This document shows, piece by piece, positions 1-6,503 of a stretch of DNA of 64,000 bases. Location: assembly GCF_000297775.1 (NCBI RefSeq), contig NZ_JH815517.1, forward strand, positions 62,001-126,000. Direction: 5' to 3'. Position 1 is the first letter of the stretch, and each line of letters opens with the position of its first letter. A program made the position numbers and the translations under genes. The notes below the pieces were generated by a model, which was not told where the DNA came from, did no database searches, and saw only the letters and a list, made by a program, of their open reading frames with translations. Source of the stretch: Sutterella wadsworthensis 2_1_59BFAA. Lineage in GTDB: Bacteria > Pseudomonadota > Gammaproteobacteria > Burkholderiales > Burkholderiaceae_F.

Positions 1-660
1 AACCGCGGTCTCGCGATGACCGACCTGATTCAAGAGGGCAACCTTGGTCTGATGAAGGCTGTGGACAAGTTCGAGTATCGCCGAGGCTACAAGTTCTCGA
101 CCTATGCGACCTGGTGGGTCCGTCAGTCCGTCACGCGTGCCGTGGCCGACTTCGGCAACACCATCCGCATTCCGGTCCACATGACGGAGTCCTACAACAA
201 GATCCGCCGTCACAAGCAGCACTTCCTGCAGGAGCACGGCCGGCAGCCGACCGAGCAGGAGCTTGCCGATCTTGCCGAGCTTCCTCTCGCCAAGGTGCAG
301 CTTCTCACGCAGGCTATGCGCGGCGTCGAGTCCATCGACGCACCAATCGGTGATGACGAGGATGCGACGAAGCTCGACTTCGTGCGCGGCGATGAACATG
401 ACGATCCGAGCCGTGCCTTCCAGGACCGTTCGATGATCGAATGCATCAAGAAGTCGCTTGACGATCTCGCTCCCCGTGAGGCTCAGGTGCTTCGCCTGCG
501 CTACGGCATCGGGACGAACAAGGACCACACGCTTGAGGAAGTCGGCCATGCGCTCGGTCTTACGCGCGAGCGCGTCCGCCAGATCGAGTCGGCGGCCATC
601 CGCAAGCTTCGCAGTCCCGAGTTCCAGGAACGTCTGCGCGACTACCTGACTGAGAACTGA
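1..660 (+). CDS. rpoD: RNA polymerase sigma factor, RpoD (sigma-70) type, 3' part only
   Basis: The reading frame is already open at base 1 (the first codons give [13 protein letters not shown]), so the N-terminal half lies outside the window. What remains is region 2 ([22 protein letters not shown] and [11 protein letters not shown], the core-binding and -10-recognition segment), region 3, and region 4 with its helix-turn-helix ([19 protein letters not shown]), which reads the -35 element. [21 protein letters not shown] is characteristic of primary sigma factors rather than RpoS or RpoH. Two stretches differ from the usual RpoD consensus: [19 protein letters not shown] after region 2.4 and the C-terminus [16 protein letters not shown] second RpoD-like (group 2) sigma factor therefore cannot be excluded without the missing half. 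A tandem hairpin terminator follows directly. Confidence 0.85.
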   Translation, partial: NRGLAMTDLIQEGNLGLMKAVDKFEYRRGYKFSTYATWWVRQSVTRAVADFGNTIRIPVHMTESYNKIRRHKQHFLQEHGRQPTEQELADLAELPLAKVQLLTQAMRGVESIDAPIGDDEDATKLDFVRGDEHDDPSRAFQDRSMIECIKKSLDDLAPREAQVLRLRYGIGTNKDHTLEEVGHALGLTRERVRQIESAAIRKLRSPEFQERLRDYLTEN

Positions 661-667
661 TCCCCTT

Positions 668-717
668 GACTCCGCCTCGTGCGGAGTCGCCTGAAAAGGC
701 TCCTTCGGGAGCCTTTT
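668..717 (+). terminator. Tandem intrinsic terminator after the sigma factor gene
   Basis: Two hairpins lie side by side. GACTCCGC (668-675) pairs with GCGGAGTC (681-688). AAAAGGCTCC (694-703) pairs with GGAGCCTTTT (708-717) around a stable TTCG loop. The second hairpin supplies the T-rich end. This separates the sigma factor from rhlE. Confidence 0.8.
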
Positions 718-869
718 CGCGTTTTCGGGAGGACGCGCCGCCCTGATGCGGGTGGCCGAAAACTGCGCCACGTGCGGAATCCCGCTAAAATAACGGTTTT
801 CAGGCGTTCAGCAAGTGCCCTTGCGACGCCGCCCACACTCAAGAGCCATTCCAAGAGAACGCCAGCAGC

Positions 870-2321
870 ATGTCATCGTTCGCACAATTCAATCTCGACT
901 CCCGCATCATGTCCGCCATCGAACGCATCGGCTACAAGGAGCCGACGCCGATTCAGCTTCAGGCCATTCCCGTGGTGATGAAGGGGGGAGACGTGATGGG
1001 CGCAGCCCAGACGGGCACGGGCAAGACGGCGAGCTTCGGTCTCCCGCTCATCGCCCGCATTCTTCCGCATGCGAACACCTCGATGTCGCCCGCCCGTCAT
1101 CCCGTGCGCGCGCTCATTCTGACGCCTACGCGCGAGCTGGCCGATCAGGTCTCTGCCAACATGACGCAGTATGCGGCGGACACGCCGTTGCGCGTCGGTG
1201 TGGTCTACGGCGGCGTCGACATTCGTCCGCAGTCCGACATGCTCCGCCGCGGCGTCGAAATTCTGACGGCGACGCCGGGCCGTCTGCTTGACCATATCGA
1301 GCAGCGCGCGACGAATCTCTCTCAGGTCGAGGTCGTCGTGCTCGACGAGGCTGACCGCATGCTCGACATGGGCTTCCTGCCTGACATCAGCCGCATCCTC
1401 AAGCTTCTGCCGGCCAACCGTCAGAGTCTGATGTTTTCGGCTACGTTCTCGCCCGACATCGCCAGGCTCGCGAAGAACTTCCTCAAGCCCGATCCGTTCA
1501 TGATCGAAGTCGCCCGTCAGAATCAGACGGCCGACACGGTTACTCAGGAGGTCTTTCAGGTCGCGGATCGCGAGAAGACGGACGTGCTGATCGACATCCT
1601 CAAGACGCGAGGTCCCGAAAACAAGCCGCTCGAGCAGGTCATCGTCTTCGTCAACGCGAAGATCACCTGCCGTCGCCTTGCCCGCACGCTTGAGCGCGTC
1701 GGGATCAATGCAGACGCCATTCACGGCGACAAGACGCAGGAGGAGCGTCAGGCGGCGCTCGACGGCTTCAAGTCGGGCGCCATCCATGTTCTCGTTGCGA
1801 CCGACGTCGCGGCACGAGGTCTGGACATCAAGGAGTTGCCCTGCGTCATCAACTATGATGTTCCGTTCAGCGCCGAGGACTACGTGCACCGCATCGGCCG
1901 TACCGGTCGAGCCGGTTCCCACGGCCTTGCCATCATGCTCGCGACGCGCGAAGACGGCCGTCTTGTCGACGCCATCGAGAAGCTCACGAGGCAGACCTTC
2001 GAACAGAAGCCTCTGCGCCCGCTCTCGCGTCAGGCTCGTTCGGAAATGCGCCGCGCCTCAGGAGAGCGTCCCGAACGACGTGGCGAGCGCGAGATCGAGC
2101 GCGTCGATACGCCCGAGGATGAACGTCTCGCCAAGGAGCGTGCCCGTGCATATGTGCCACCCTCCCAGCGCAACCGAGATCCGATCTTCGACACGCCCTA
2201 TCGTGAGCGCAGCGGCGCTTCGGGCAAGCCCGAAGAGCTTCGAGTCTTCGAGCGCGAGACCGTTCGAAAGCCCCGACAGGCGGCGGTTCTGCTTTGCGGC
2301 TTTCCCCGTCGACGCGATTGA
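870..2321 (+). CDS. rhlE: ATP-dependent DEAD-box RNA helicase, RhlE type
   Basis: This protein unwinds structured RNA in the cytoplasm, probably during ribosome assembly or mRNA decay. The 483 residues carry the full motif set in order: Q motif (F..YKEPTPIQLQAIP), motif I (AQTGTGKT), Ia (PTRELADQ), Ib (TPGRLLDH), II (VLDEADRMLDMGF), III (SATF), then the second RecA domain with IVa/V (VLVATDVAARGLDI) and VI (HRIGRTGRAG). DEADRMLDMGF and the short spacing fit RhlE better than DbpA, SrmB or CsdA. The last ~110 residues are a basic, Arg/Glu-rich low-complexity tail, normal for RhlE and probably RNA-binding. A TAAAAT box at 786-791 may be its -10 element, but I see no matching -35. It is a monocistronic gene with no partner. 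Confidence 0.9.
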   Translation: MSSFAQFNLDSRIMSAIERIGYKEPTPIQLQAIPVVMKGGDVMGAAQTGTGKTASFGLPLIARILPHANTSMSPARHPVRALILTPTRELADQVSANMTQYAADTPLRVGVVYGGVDIRPQSDMLRRGVEILTATPGRLLDHIEQRATNLSQVEVVVLDEADRMLDMGFLPDISRILKLLPANRQSLMFSATFSPDIARLAKNFLKPDPFMIEVARQNQTADTVTQEVFQVADREKTDVLIDILKTRGPENKPLEQVIVFVNAKITCRRLARTLERVGINADAIHGDKTQEERQAALDGFKSGAIHVLVATDVAARGLDIKELPCVINYDVPFSAEDYVHRIGRTGRAGSHGLAIMLATREDGRLVDAIEKLTRQTFEQKPLRPLSRQARSEMRRASGERPERRGEREIERVDTPEDERLAKERARAYVPPSQRNRDPIFDTPYRERSGASGKPEELRVFERETVRKPRQAAVLLCGFPRRRD

Positions 2322-2377
2322 TCGAAATGATCAGCTCGTCTAGGCACTTTGTCCATCACCTATCCATGGTAGGCGTG

Positions 2378-2407
2378 TTGCGACGAAGTGCCTCGGACGT
2401 GTATATT
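2378..2407 (+). promoter_or_regulatory. Sigma-70 promoter of the 2.4-kb small RNA unit
   Basis: TTGCGA (2378-2383), an 18-base spacer and TATATT (2402-2407) match the sigma-70 consensus reasonably well. Transcription would start near 2414, just ahead of the cluster of hairpins described next. No start codon with a ribosome-binding site follows closely. Confidence 0.6.
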
Positions 2408-2413
2408 AATTCG

Positions 2414-2586
2414 ACAGCATGAAGAGATGAGGACTTTCCTAAAAGCCCTCACGCCAACCTGCCCGCCTCCGGGCAAGGTGGTGGCCTCCGCGGGAGGCCA
2501 TGTGGCCGGTAGCTCATCGCGCACCGACAAACATACGGAGAATGGCAATGCCTCTCGACATGCGTGTACGCTGCGGGAGGCTTTTT
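2414..2586 (+). ncRNA. Candidate structured small RNA or leader RNA, unidentified
   Basis: About 173 nt lie between a good promoter and an intrinsic terminator, and they contain successive hairpins. TGAGG (2428-2432) pairs with CCTCA (2447-2451). TGCCCG (2460-2465) pairs with CGGGCA (2470-2475). TGGCCTCC (2482-2489) pairs with GGAGGCCA (2493-2500). CGGT (2507-2510) may pair with ACCG (2523-2526). The terminator hairpin comes last. No convincing reading frame lies here. I looked for the conserved cores of 4.5S RNA, tmRNA and RNase P RNA and found none, and the ends do not pair as in 6S RNA. It could be a free regulatory RNA, or an attenuated leader of the AbrB-like gene 100 bases downstream. 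The family is not recognised. Confidence 0.5.
2550..2586 (+). terminator. Intrinsic terminator of the small RNA unit
   Basis: GCCTCTCG (2550-2557) pairs with CGGGAGGC (2574-2581), including one G-U pair, and encloses an inner GCGT/ACGC hairpin (2562-2571). TTTTT (2582-2586) follows. A second stem further down, GCTTTTTCG (2580-2588) with CGAAAAAGC (2628-2636) plus TCAGG/CCTGA, shares only the last two bases and could form in read-through transcripts. Confidence 0.7.
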
Positions 2587-2685
2587 CGCATCAGGACCGT
2601 AGCTTCATCGAGGATGAGGCCCCTGACCGAAAAAGCTCCGCGGCATGCACATCCATCAACATTTATCTGCATGAAGGAGAAGCAT

Positions 2686-2946
2686 ATGTCGCATCGTCTT
2701 ACCATCAAGGGGCAGGTCACGATCCCCAAGGAAATTCGTGACTTTCTCGGACTCGAGGAAGGCTGCTCCTGCGTGGAGTTCGTCGTTGAAGCCGACGGCA
2801 GCGTCAGCGTGCGCAAGGCGGGCGAAAAGCCTCGTTCCAGTCGTTCCTCCCGCACTTCCTCCGTTCAAACCGTGCGCAAACCCGTGCACGGTGTTCGCAC
2901 GCGCGCCCATGGCGGCGTTCTCGCCCTGCTTGCGGGCGGTCTCTGA
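2686..2946 (+). CDS. Small AbrB/SpoVT-MazE fold DNA-binding protein
   Basis: This is an 86-residue protein. The first ~50 residues form a swapped-hairpin AbrB/SpoVT domain (RLTIKGQVTIPKEIRDFLGL, then CVEFVVEADGSVSV), the fold used by transition-state regulators and by MazE-type antitoxins. The rest is a basic, Ser/Arg-rich tail (KAGEKPRSSRSSRTSS) ending in a hydrophobic stretch (GGVLALLAGGL), which is unusual for the family. The ATG at 2686 is chosen because AAGGAGA lies 5 bases upstream. There is no toxin gene next door, so it is more likely a stand-alone regulator than half of a toxin-antitoxin pair. Its position after the structured RNA suggests possible control by that leader. Confidence 0.75.
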   Translation: MSHRLTIKGQVTIPKEIRDFLGLEEGCSCVEFVVEADGSVSVRKAGEKPRSSRSSRTSSVQTVRKPVHGVRTRAHGGVLALLAGGL

Positions 2947-3097
2947 TGGTATAACTCCCGTTGACGTCTCTGTTTCCGCTGCCTGAGAAGTGTTTCAGGC
3001 GGCGGTTTGGTTTGCGTTGGGAGAGGGAAGATCAGGCAGATGAGCGGGAGAAAAGAATGTCGGGGAGAAAAGCGGCGGGAGGAGAGGGCTTGCCGGA

Positions 3098-3137
3098 TAA
3101 AACAAAACCTCCGTCAGTTCAAGATACTGCGGAGGTT
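3098..3137 (-). terminator. Terminator of the tRNA-Glu transcript
   Basis: On the minus strand, AACCTCCG and CGGAGGTT (plus-strand positions 3130-3137 and 3106-3113) form a stem followed by TTTTGTTTTA. It lies directly after the tRNA-Glu 3' end. Confidence 0.75.
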
Positions 3138-3141
3138 GAGT

Positions 3142-3217
3142 TGGCGTCCCCAGCGGGGTTCGAACCCGCGTTAGCAACGTGAGAGGCTGCGGTCCTGGAC
3201 CACTAGACGATAGGGAC
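3142..3217 (-). tRNA. tRNA-Glu (anticodon CTC)
   Basis: Read on the minus strand, a full cloverleaf can be drawn. The acceptor GTCCCTA pairs with TGGGGAC, the anticodon stem GCAGC pairs with GTTGC around the loop CTCTCAC (anticodon CTC), the T arm GCGGG-TTCGAAC-CCCGC is standard, and CCA is encoded. The body matches bacterial tRNA-Glu. The CTC isoacceptor reads GAG only; most bacteria manage with TTC alone, so this is an accessory Glu tRNA suited to G+C-rich codon use. It lies directly downstream of gltX, which encodes the enzyme that charges it. Confidence 0.93.
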
Positions 3218-3236
3218 GTTGTTTCGTAGGGAATGA

Positions 3237-3265
3237 ACTATACGCCGTTTTTCCAGAAGTTGCAG
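3237..3265 (-). promoter_or_regulatory. Probable promoter of tRNA-Glu
   Basis: On the minus strand TATAGT (3242-3237) lies 20 bases ahead of the tRNA 5' end, and CTGCAA is 17 bases upstream of it. The -10 is good and the -35 is weak (3 of 6). Confidence 0.45.
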
Positions 3266-3302
3266 ATCGGAATTTGCGTTAAGTCAATGTTTTGCGTAAT
3301 AA

Positions 3303-3345
3303 GGATGAAAATAAAGCTCAGTCCGCATGCTTGCGGACTGAGCTT
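3303..3345 (-). terminator. Intrinsic terminator of gltX
   Basis: A perfect 14-bp stem (3314-3327 with 3332-3345) with a 4-base loop is followed on the minus strand by TTATTTTCATC. It lies 32 bases after the gltX stop codon. Confidence 0.85.
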
Positions 3346-3376
3346 CAACTGATCAGCCTTTTGCCTCTGTCGGCAA

Positions 3377-4768
3377 TCAGAGCGCGCGGGCGATGCGGGC
3401 GAGAACTTCTTCCTTGCCGATGAGGCAGAGCGTCTTGTCGATCTGCGGCGTGCGATCGGCGGCGCAGACACAGACGCGGAGCGGGTTGGCGAGCACCTTC
3501 ATCGCAATACCCTGCTCCTCCATCACGGCCTGAATGCAGCCGTAGACGGCCTCAGGCGTAACGTCGGAGATGGCCTCGAGCTTTTCACCGAAGAGCTTGA
3601 GGGCTTCGCGACCGCCGTCGGCGAGGACCTTGGCGGCTTCCTCTTCGTTGACCTTGGGTTCAACGTAGAAGAAGAGGGCGGCGTCGGCCAGCTTTTCGAG
3701 AGTGGTGGAGCGGGACTTCAGCAGTTCGCAGACGGCCGCGAGATCGGGACCGCCTTCAACCTTGCCGCCGCGGGCCTCGATGCGGGCCTTCGTGAGATCG
3801 GCCAGACGATTCGCGTCGGCTTCCTTCATGTACTGCTGGTTGAGCCAGTCGAACTTCTTCCAGTCGATGCGGGCGGCGGCACGGGAGCAGTCGGAGAGCT
3901 CGAACACTTCGGCGAGCTCCTCGCGGGTGAACTTCTCCATGTTGCCGTGGCCCCAGCCCAGGCGGGCGAGATAGTTGAAGACGGCTTCGGGGAGGTAGCC
4001 CTGACGTTCGTATTCGAGCACGGAGACGGTGCCGTGGCGCTTCGAGAGCTTCTGACCGTCCTGACCGTTGATGAGCGGCAGGTGGGCGAAGACGGGCACT
4101 TCAGCGCCGAGCGCGCGGTAGATGTTGATCTGGCGCGGGGTGTTGTTGATGTGGTCAGCGCCGCGGATCACGTGGCTCACTTCCATGTCCCAGTCGTCGA
4201 CGACGACGGCGAAGTTGTACGTGGGAATGCCGTTGCGCATGATGATCAGGTCGTCAAGTTCGCTGTTGGAGACTGTGATCGTGCCGTAGACGGCGTCGTT
4301 CCAGGTGACGGCGCCTTCATCGGGATTACGGAAGCGGATGACCGGCTTCACACCTTCGGGGATGGGCTTCCCCTGACAGTTCTCAGGACGCCAGCGACCG
4401 TCATAGCGGGGCTTGAGGCCCTTGGCCTTCTGTTCTTCGCGCATGGCGTCGAGCTCTTCGGGCGTGGCGTAGCAGTAGTAAGCGCGGCCGTCGGCAAGCA
4501 TCTGGTCGACGACTTCGCGGTAGCGCTCGAGGCGGTCCATCTGATAGACGGGACCCTCGTCGTAGTCGAGGTTGAGCCACTTCATGCCGTCGAGAATGAC
4601 CTGAACGGCCTCCTTCGTGGAGCGGACCTGATCGGTGTCCTCGATGCGAAGCAGGAACTTGCCGCCGAAGTGGCGGGCGACGGCCCAGCAGTAGATGGCC
4701 GTGCGGGCGGTGCCGAGATGCATCATGCCCGTGGGGCTCGGTGCAATGCGGGTGCGAATCGTCTTCAT
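3377..4768 (-). CDS. gltX: Glutamyl-tRNA synthetase
   Basis: This enzyme charges tRNA-Glu with glutamate in the cytoplasm. The 463 residues are the usual length for bacterial GltX. The class I signature is near the N-terminus (RIAPSPTGMMHLGTARTA, the HIGH equivalent) and KLSKRHG is the KMSKS equivalent. The C-terminal ~150 residues form the helical anticodon-binding domain. The frame stays open 37 codons further upstream, but the ATG at 4768 is chosen because MKTIRTRIAPSPTG is the standard GltX start and the extra residues are Pro/Arg-rich junk. tRNA-Glu lies just downstream on the same strand with its own promoter-like sequence and terminator. The related gluQ gene is at 53.6 kb. Confidence 0.96.
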   Translation of the reverse strand: MKTIRTRIAPSPTGMMHLGTARTAIYCWAVARHFGGKFLLRIEDTDQVRSTKEAVQVILDGMKWLNLDYDEGPVYQMDRLERYREVVDQMLADGRAYYCYATPEELDAMREEQKAKGLKPRYDGRWRPENCQGKPIPEGVKPVIRFRNPDEGAVTWNDAVYGTITVSNSELDDLIIMRNGIPTYNFAVVVDDWDMEVSHVIRGADHINNTPRQINIYRALGAEVPVFAHLPLINGQDGQKLSKRHGTVSVLEYERQGYLPEAVFNYLARLGWGHGNMEKFTREELAEVFELSDCSRAAARIDWKKFDWLNQQYMKEADANRLADLTKARIEARGGKVEGGPDLAAVCELLKSRSTTLEKLADAALFFYVEPKVNEEEAAKVLADGGREALKLFGEKLEAISDVTPEAVYGCIQAVMEEQGIAMKVLANPLRVCVCAADRTPQIDKTLCLIGKEEVLARIARAL

Positions 4769-4997
4769 CACTAAAACTCGTTGTTTGAAAAGGGTCCCGC
4801 CTGAGCGCTGCGGCTTCGGGCGCGGAGGAGCGGACGCGCGCGGGGTTGGACGCGCGGCTTGAAAGCTGAACAAAGTCAATATTTTACCCCGTTTGCTGAT
4901 ACTGACGTTAAGCGGAAGTCAAATCAGGAAGTGCGGGGAAAGAAAGGGGCCCGACGCGTGTGAGCGTCAGGCCCCGCCTGATGGATCAGGGATGCGG

Positions 4998-6224
4998 TCA
5001 GGCAGCCCAGGTGAGCCAGGTCCAGACCGAGAAGACGACGAGAACGATGGCTTCCGCAAGGATGACGGGCACCAGCGTCTTGAAGAAGTCCGACTTGAAG
5101 TAGTCGATCGTGATCGTGAGGCAGACGTGGGTGGGCGTGATCATCTGGCCTGCGACACCGAAGACCATGGCGACGCCGGCCAGATCAAGAGAGCCGGGCA
5201 TGAGGCCCGCCACGATCGGCATCACGATGGCAACGTGGCCCTGGCTCATGCCGGTGAGGATGCCGATGACGAAGCTCGTGAGTGCGATGATGACGGGCAC
5301 GGGAAGCGCCGAGCCTTCGAAGCAGGTGATGATCTGGTGCAGGATGCCCGTGGCCTCAAGAAGCTGGATGAAGAAGAGGATGCAGCCGACGTTGAGGAGA
5401 AGACGCCAGTCGGCGGCGCCGACGAACACGTCCTTGACGCTCACGCCGCGCTTCATCATCAGAAGTACGGGGATGAGCAGCACGACCACGGCGCCCATGG
5501 CGAGGGCGGCGGAGAGATTGAAGGCCATCATGAGAACGACGCTCAGAAGCACGGGCGCGATGGCGAGCACGACGTTGATGAGGTCTGTCCTGCGCTGCTC
5601 GGACGACAGTTCGGCCTTGCGGCGCTTTTCCTCAAACTTGAGCGGGCGGACCATGACGAACCAGCCTGCGGCGAAGGCGACGACGGACATCCAGAAAAGA
5701 TGGATGACGAGATCGGCGACGCTCACGTGAGCGATGGCGCAGCCGAGGATCATGCCGGGAATGATGGGGCTGGCGAACTCGCAGATGTGGCGGAACCAGA
5801 AGTTGATGGCGGCCTTGCTTTCGGGCTTGATGTCCATACCTTCGCAGGCCGTCTCGACGATCGGAGCGGAAAAGCGTGCGCCGCCGACAGAGGGCAGAAG
5901 ACCAAGGAAGGCGGGCATGCTGGAGATGACGACTTTCGTTGAGGAGAAGAAGCGGTTGAGCGCGTCGACCATGCCCTTGAGCGTGCCGGATCTGCGGAGC
6001 TGGATTTCAAGGCACATCACGAAGTAGAGCGCAAAGAGGAGGTCGTAGGTGCGGTTCATCGTTAGCATGTCGTGACCGGCTTCGGTGAGGGCGCGCAGAG
6101 TGGGGTCTTCAAAGAGCCAGAGAAGGGCGCCGCCGGCCAGAATGGCCGGTCCGATCGGACACTTGAAGCGAAGCAGGACGACGATGAGGATGATTGCCGC
6201 CGCAATGAGGAGGAAAACGTTCAT
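4998..6224 (-). CDS. DUF401 family multi-pass membrane protein
   Basis: The protein has 408 residues and about ten predicted membrane-spanning segments, starting with MNVFLLIAAAIILIVVLLRF. The stretch LLPSVGGARFSAPIVE followed by INFWFRHICEFASPIIPG is typical of the DUF401 (AF0261-like) family. This family resembles anion/dicarboxylate or gluconate-type permeases in layout but has no established substrate. The ATG at 6224 is chosen because AAGG lies 8 bases ahead and the longer frame adds only a non-hydrophobic leader. The gene stands alone between gltX (same strand) and a divergent sulfatase-fold gene, so context gives no substrate. A transporter role is inference from topology. Confidence 0.75.
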   Translation of the reverse strand: MNVFLLIAAAIILIVVLLRFKCPIGPAILAGGALLWLFEDPTLRALTEAGHDMLTMNRTYDLLFALYFVMCLEIQLRRSGTLKGMVDALNRFFSSTKVVISSMPAFLGLLPSVGGARFSAPIVETACEGMDIKPESKAAINFWFRHICEFASPIIPGMILGCAIAHVSVADLVIHLFWMSVVAFAAGWFVMVRPLKFEEKRRKAELSSEQRRTDLINVVLAIAPVLLSVVLMMAFNLSAALAMGAVVVLLIPVLLMMKRGVSVKDVFVGAADWRLLLNVGCILFFIQLLEATGILHQIITCFEGSALPVPVIIALTSFVIGILTGMSQGHVAIVMPIVAGLMPGSLDLAGVAMVFGVAGQMITPTHVCLTITIDYFKSDFFKTLVPVILAEAIVLVVFSVWTWLTWAA

Positions 6225-6503
6225 TGTTGTTGCCTTGGTGATGGGCGGTCCCTCCTGAATTCGGGGACCGCGAATGTGCATCCCGAAATTTTCCGCCTAT
6301 TCTCCGAATTTGGCAAAAAATACTTTCCGAACTCGCCATGGCCGGAGCGTGACGTGCTCGGAGCGCAACAGATTGAGGAGGTTTCGTGCAGAAAGGCGTC
6401 GTTCTTGGGGAAAAATGATCGCCCTGTGAACTGAAAAAAAGTTCGCGCCTAAGTAGAATGCACCCTTTGGCCTGCAACGGCACGGTGCCATGCGGGTCCT
6501 GCA

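Noticed and set aside
2414-2586. 4.5S, 6S, tmRNA or RNase P RNA
   Set aside because: The conserved SRP apical GGTCAGGTCCGGAAGG-type core, the tRNA-like tmRNA ends and the RNase P core were not found, and the ends do not pair as in 6S.
2686-2946. Antitoxin of a MazEF-type pair
   Set aside because: No toxin-like frame lies directly before or after, only RNA structure, a tRNA and gltX.
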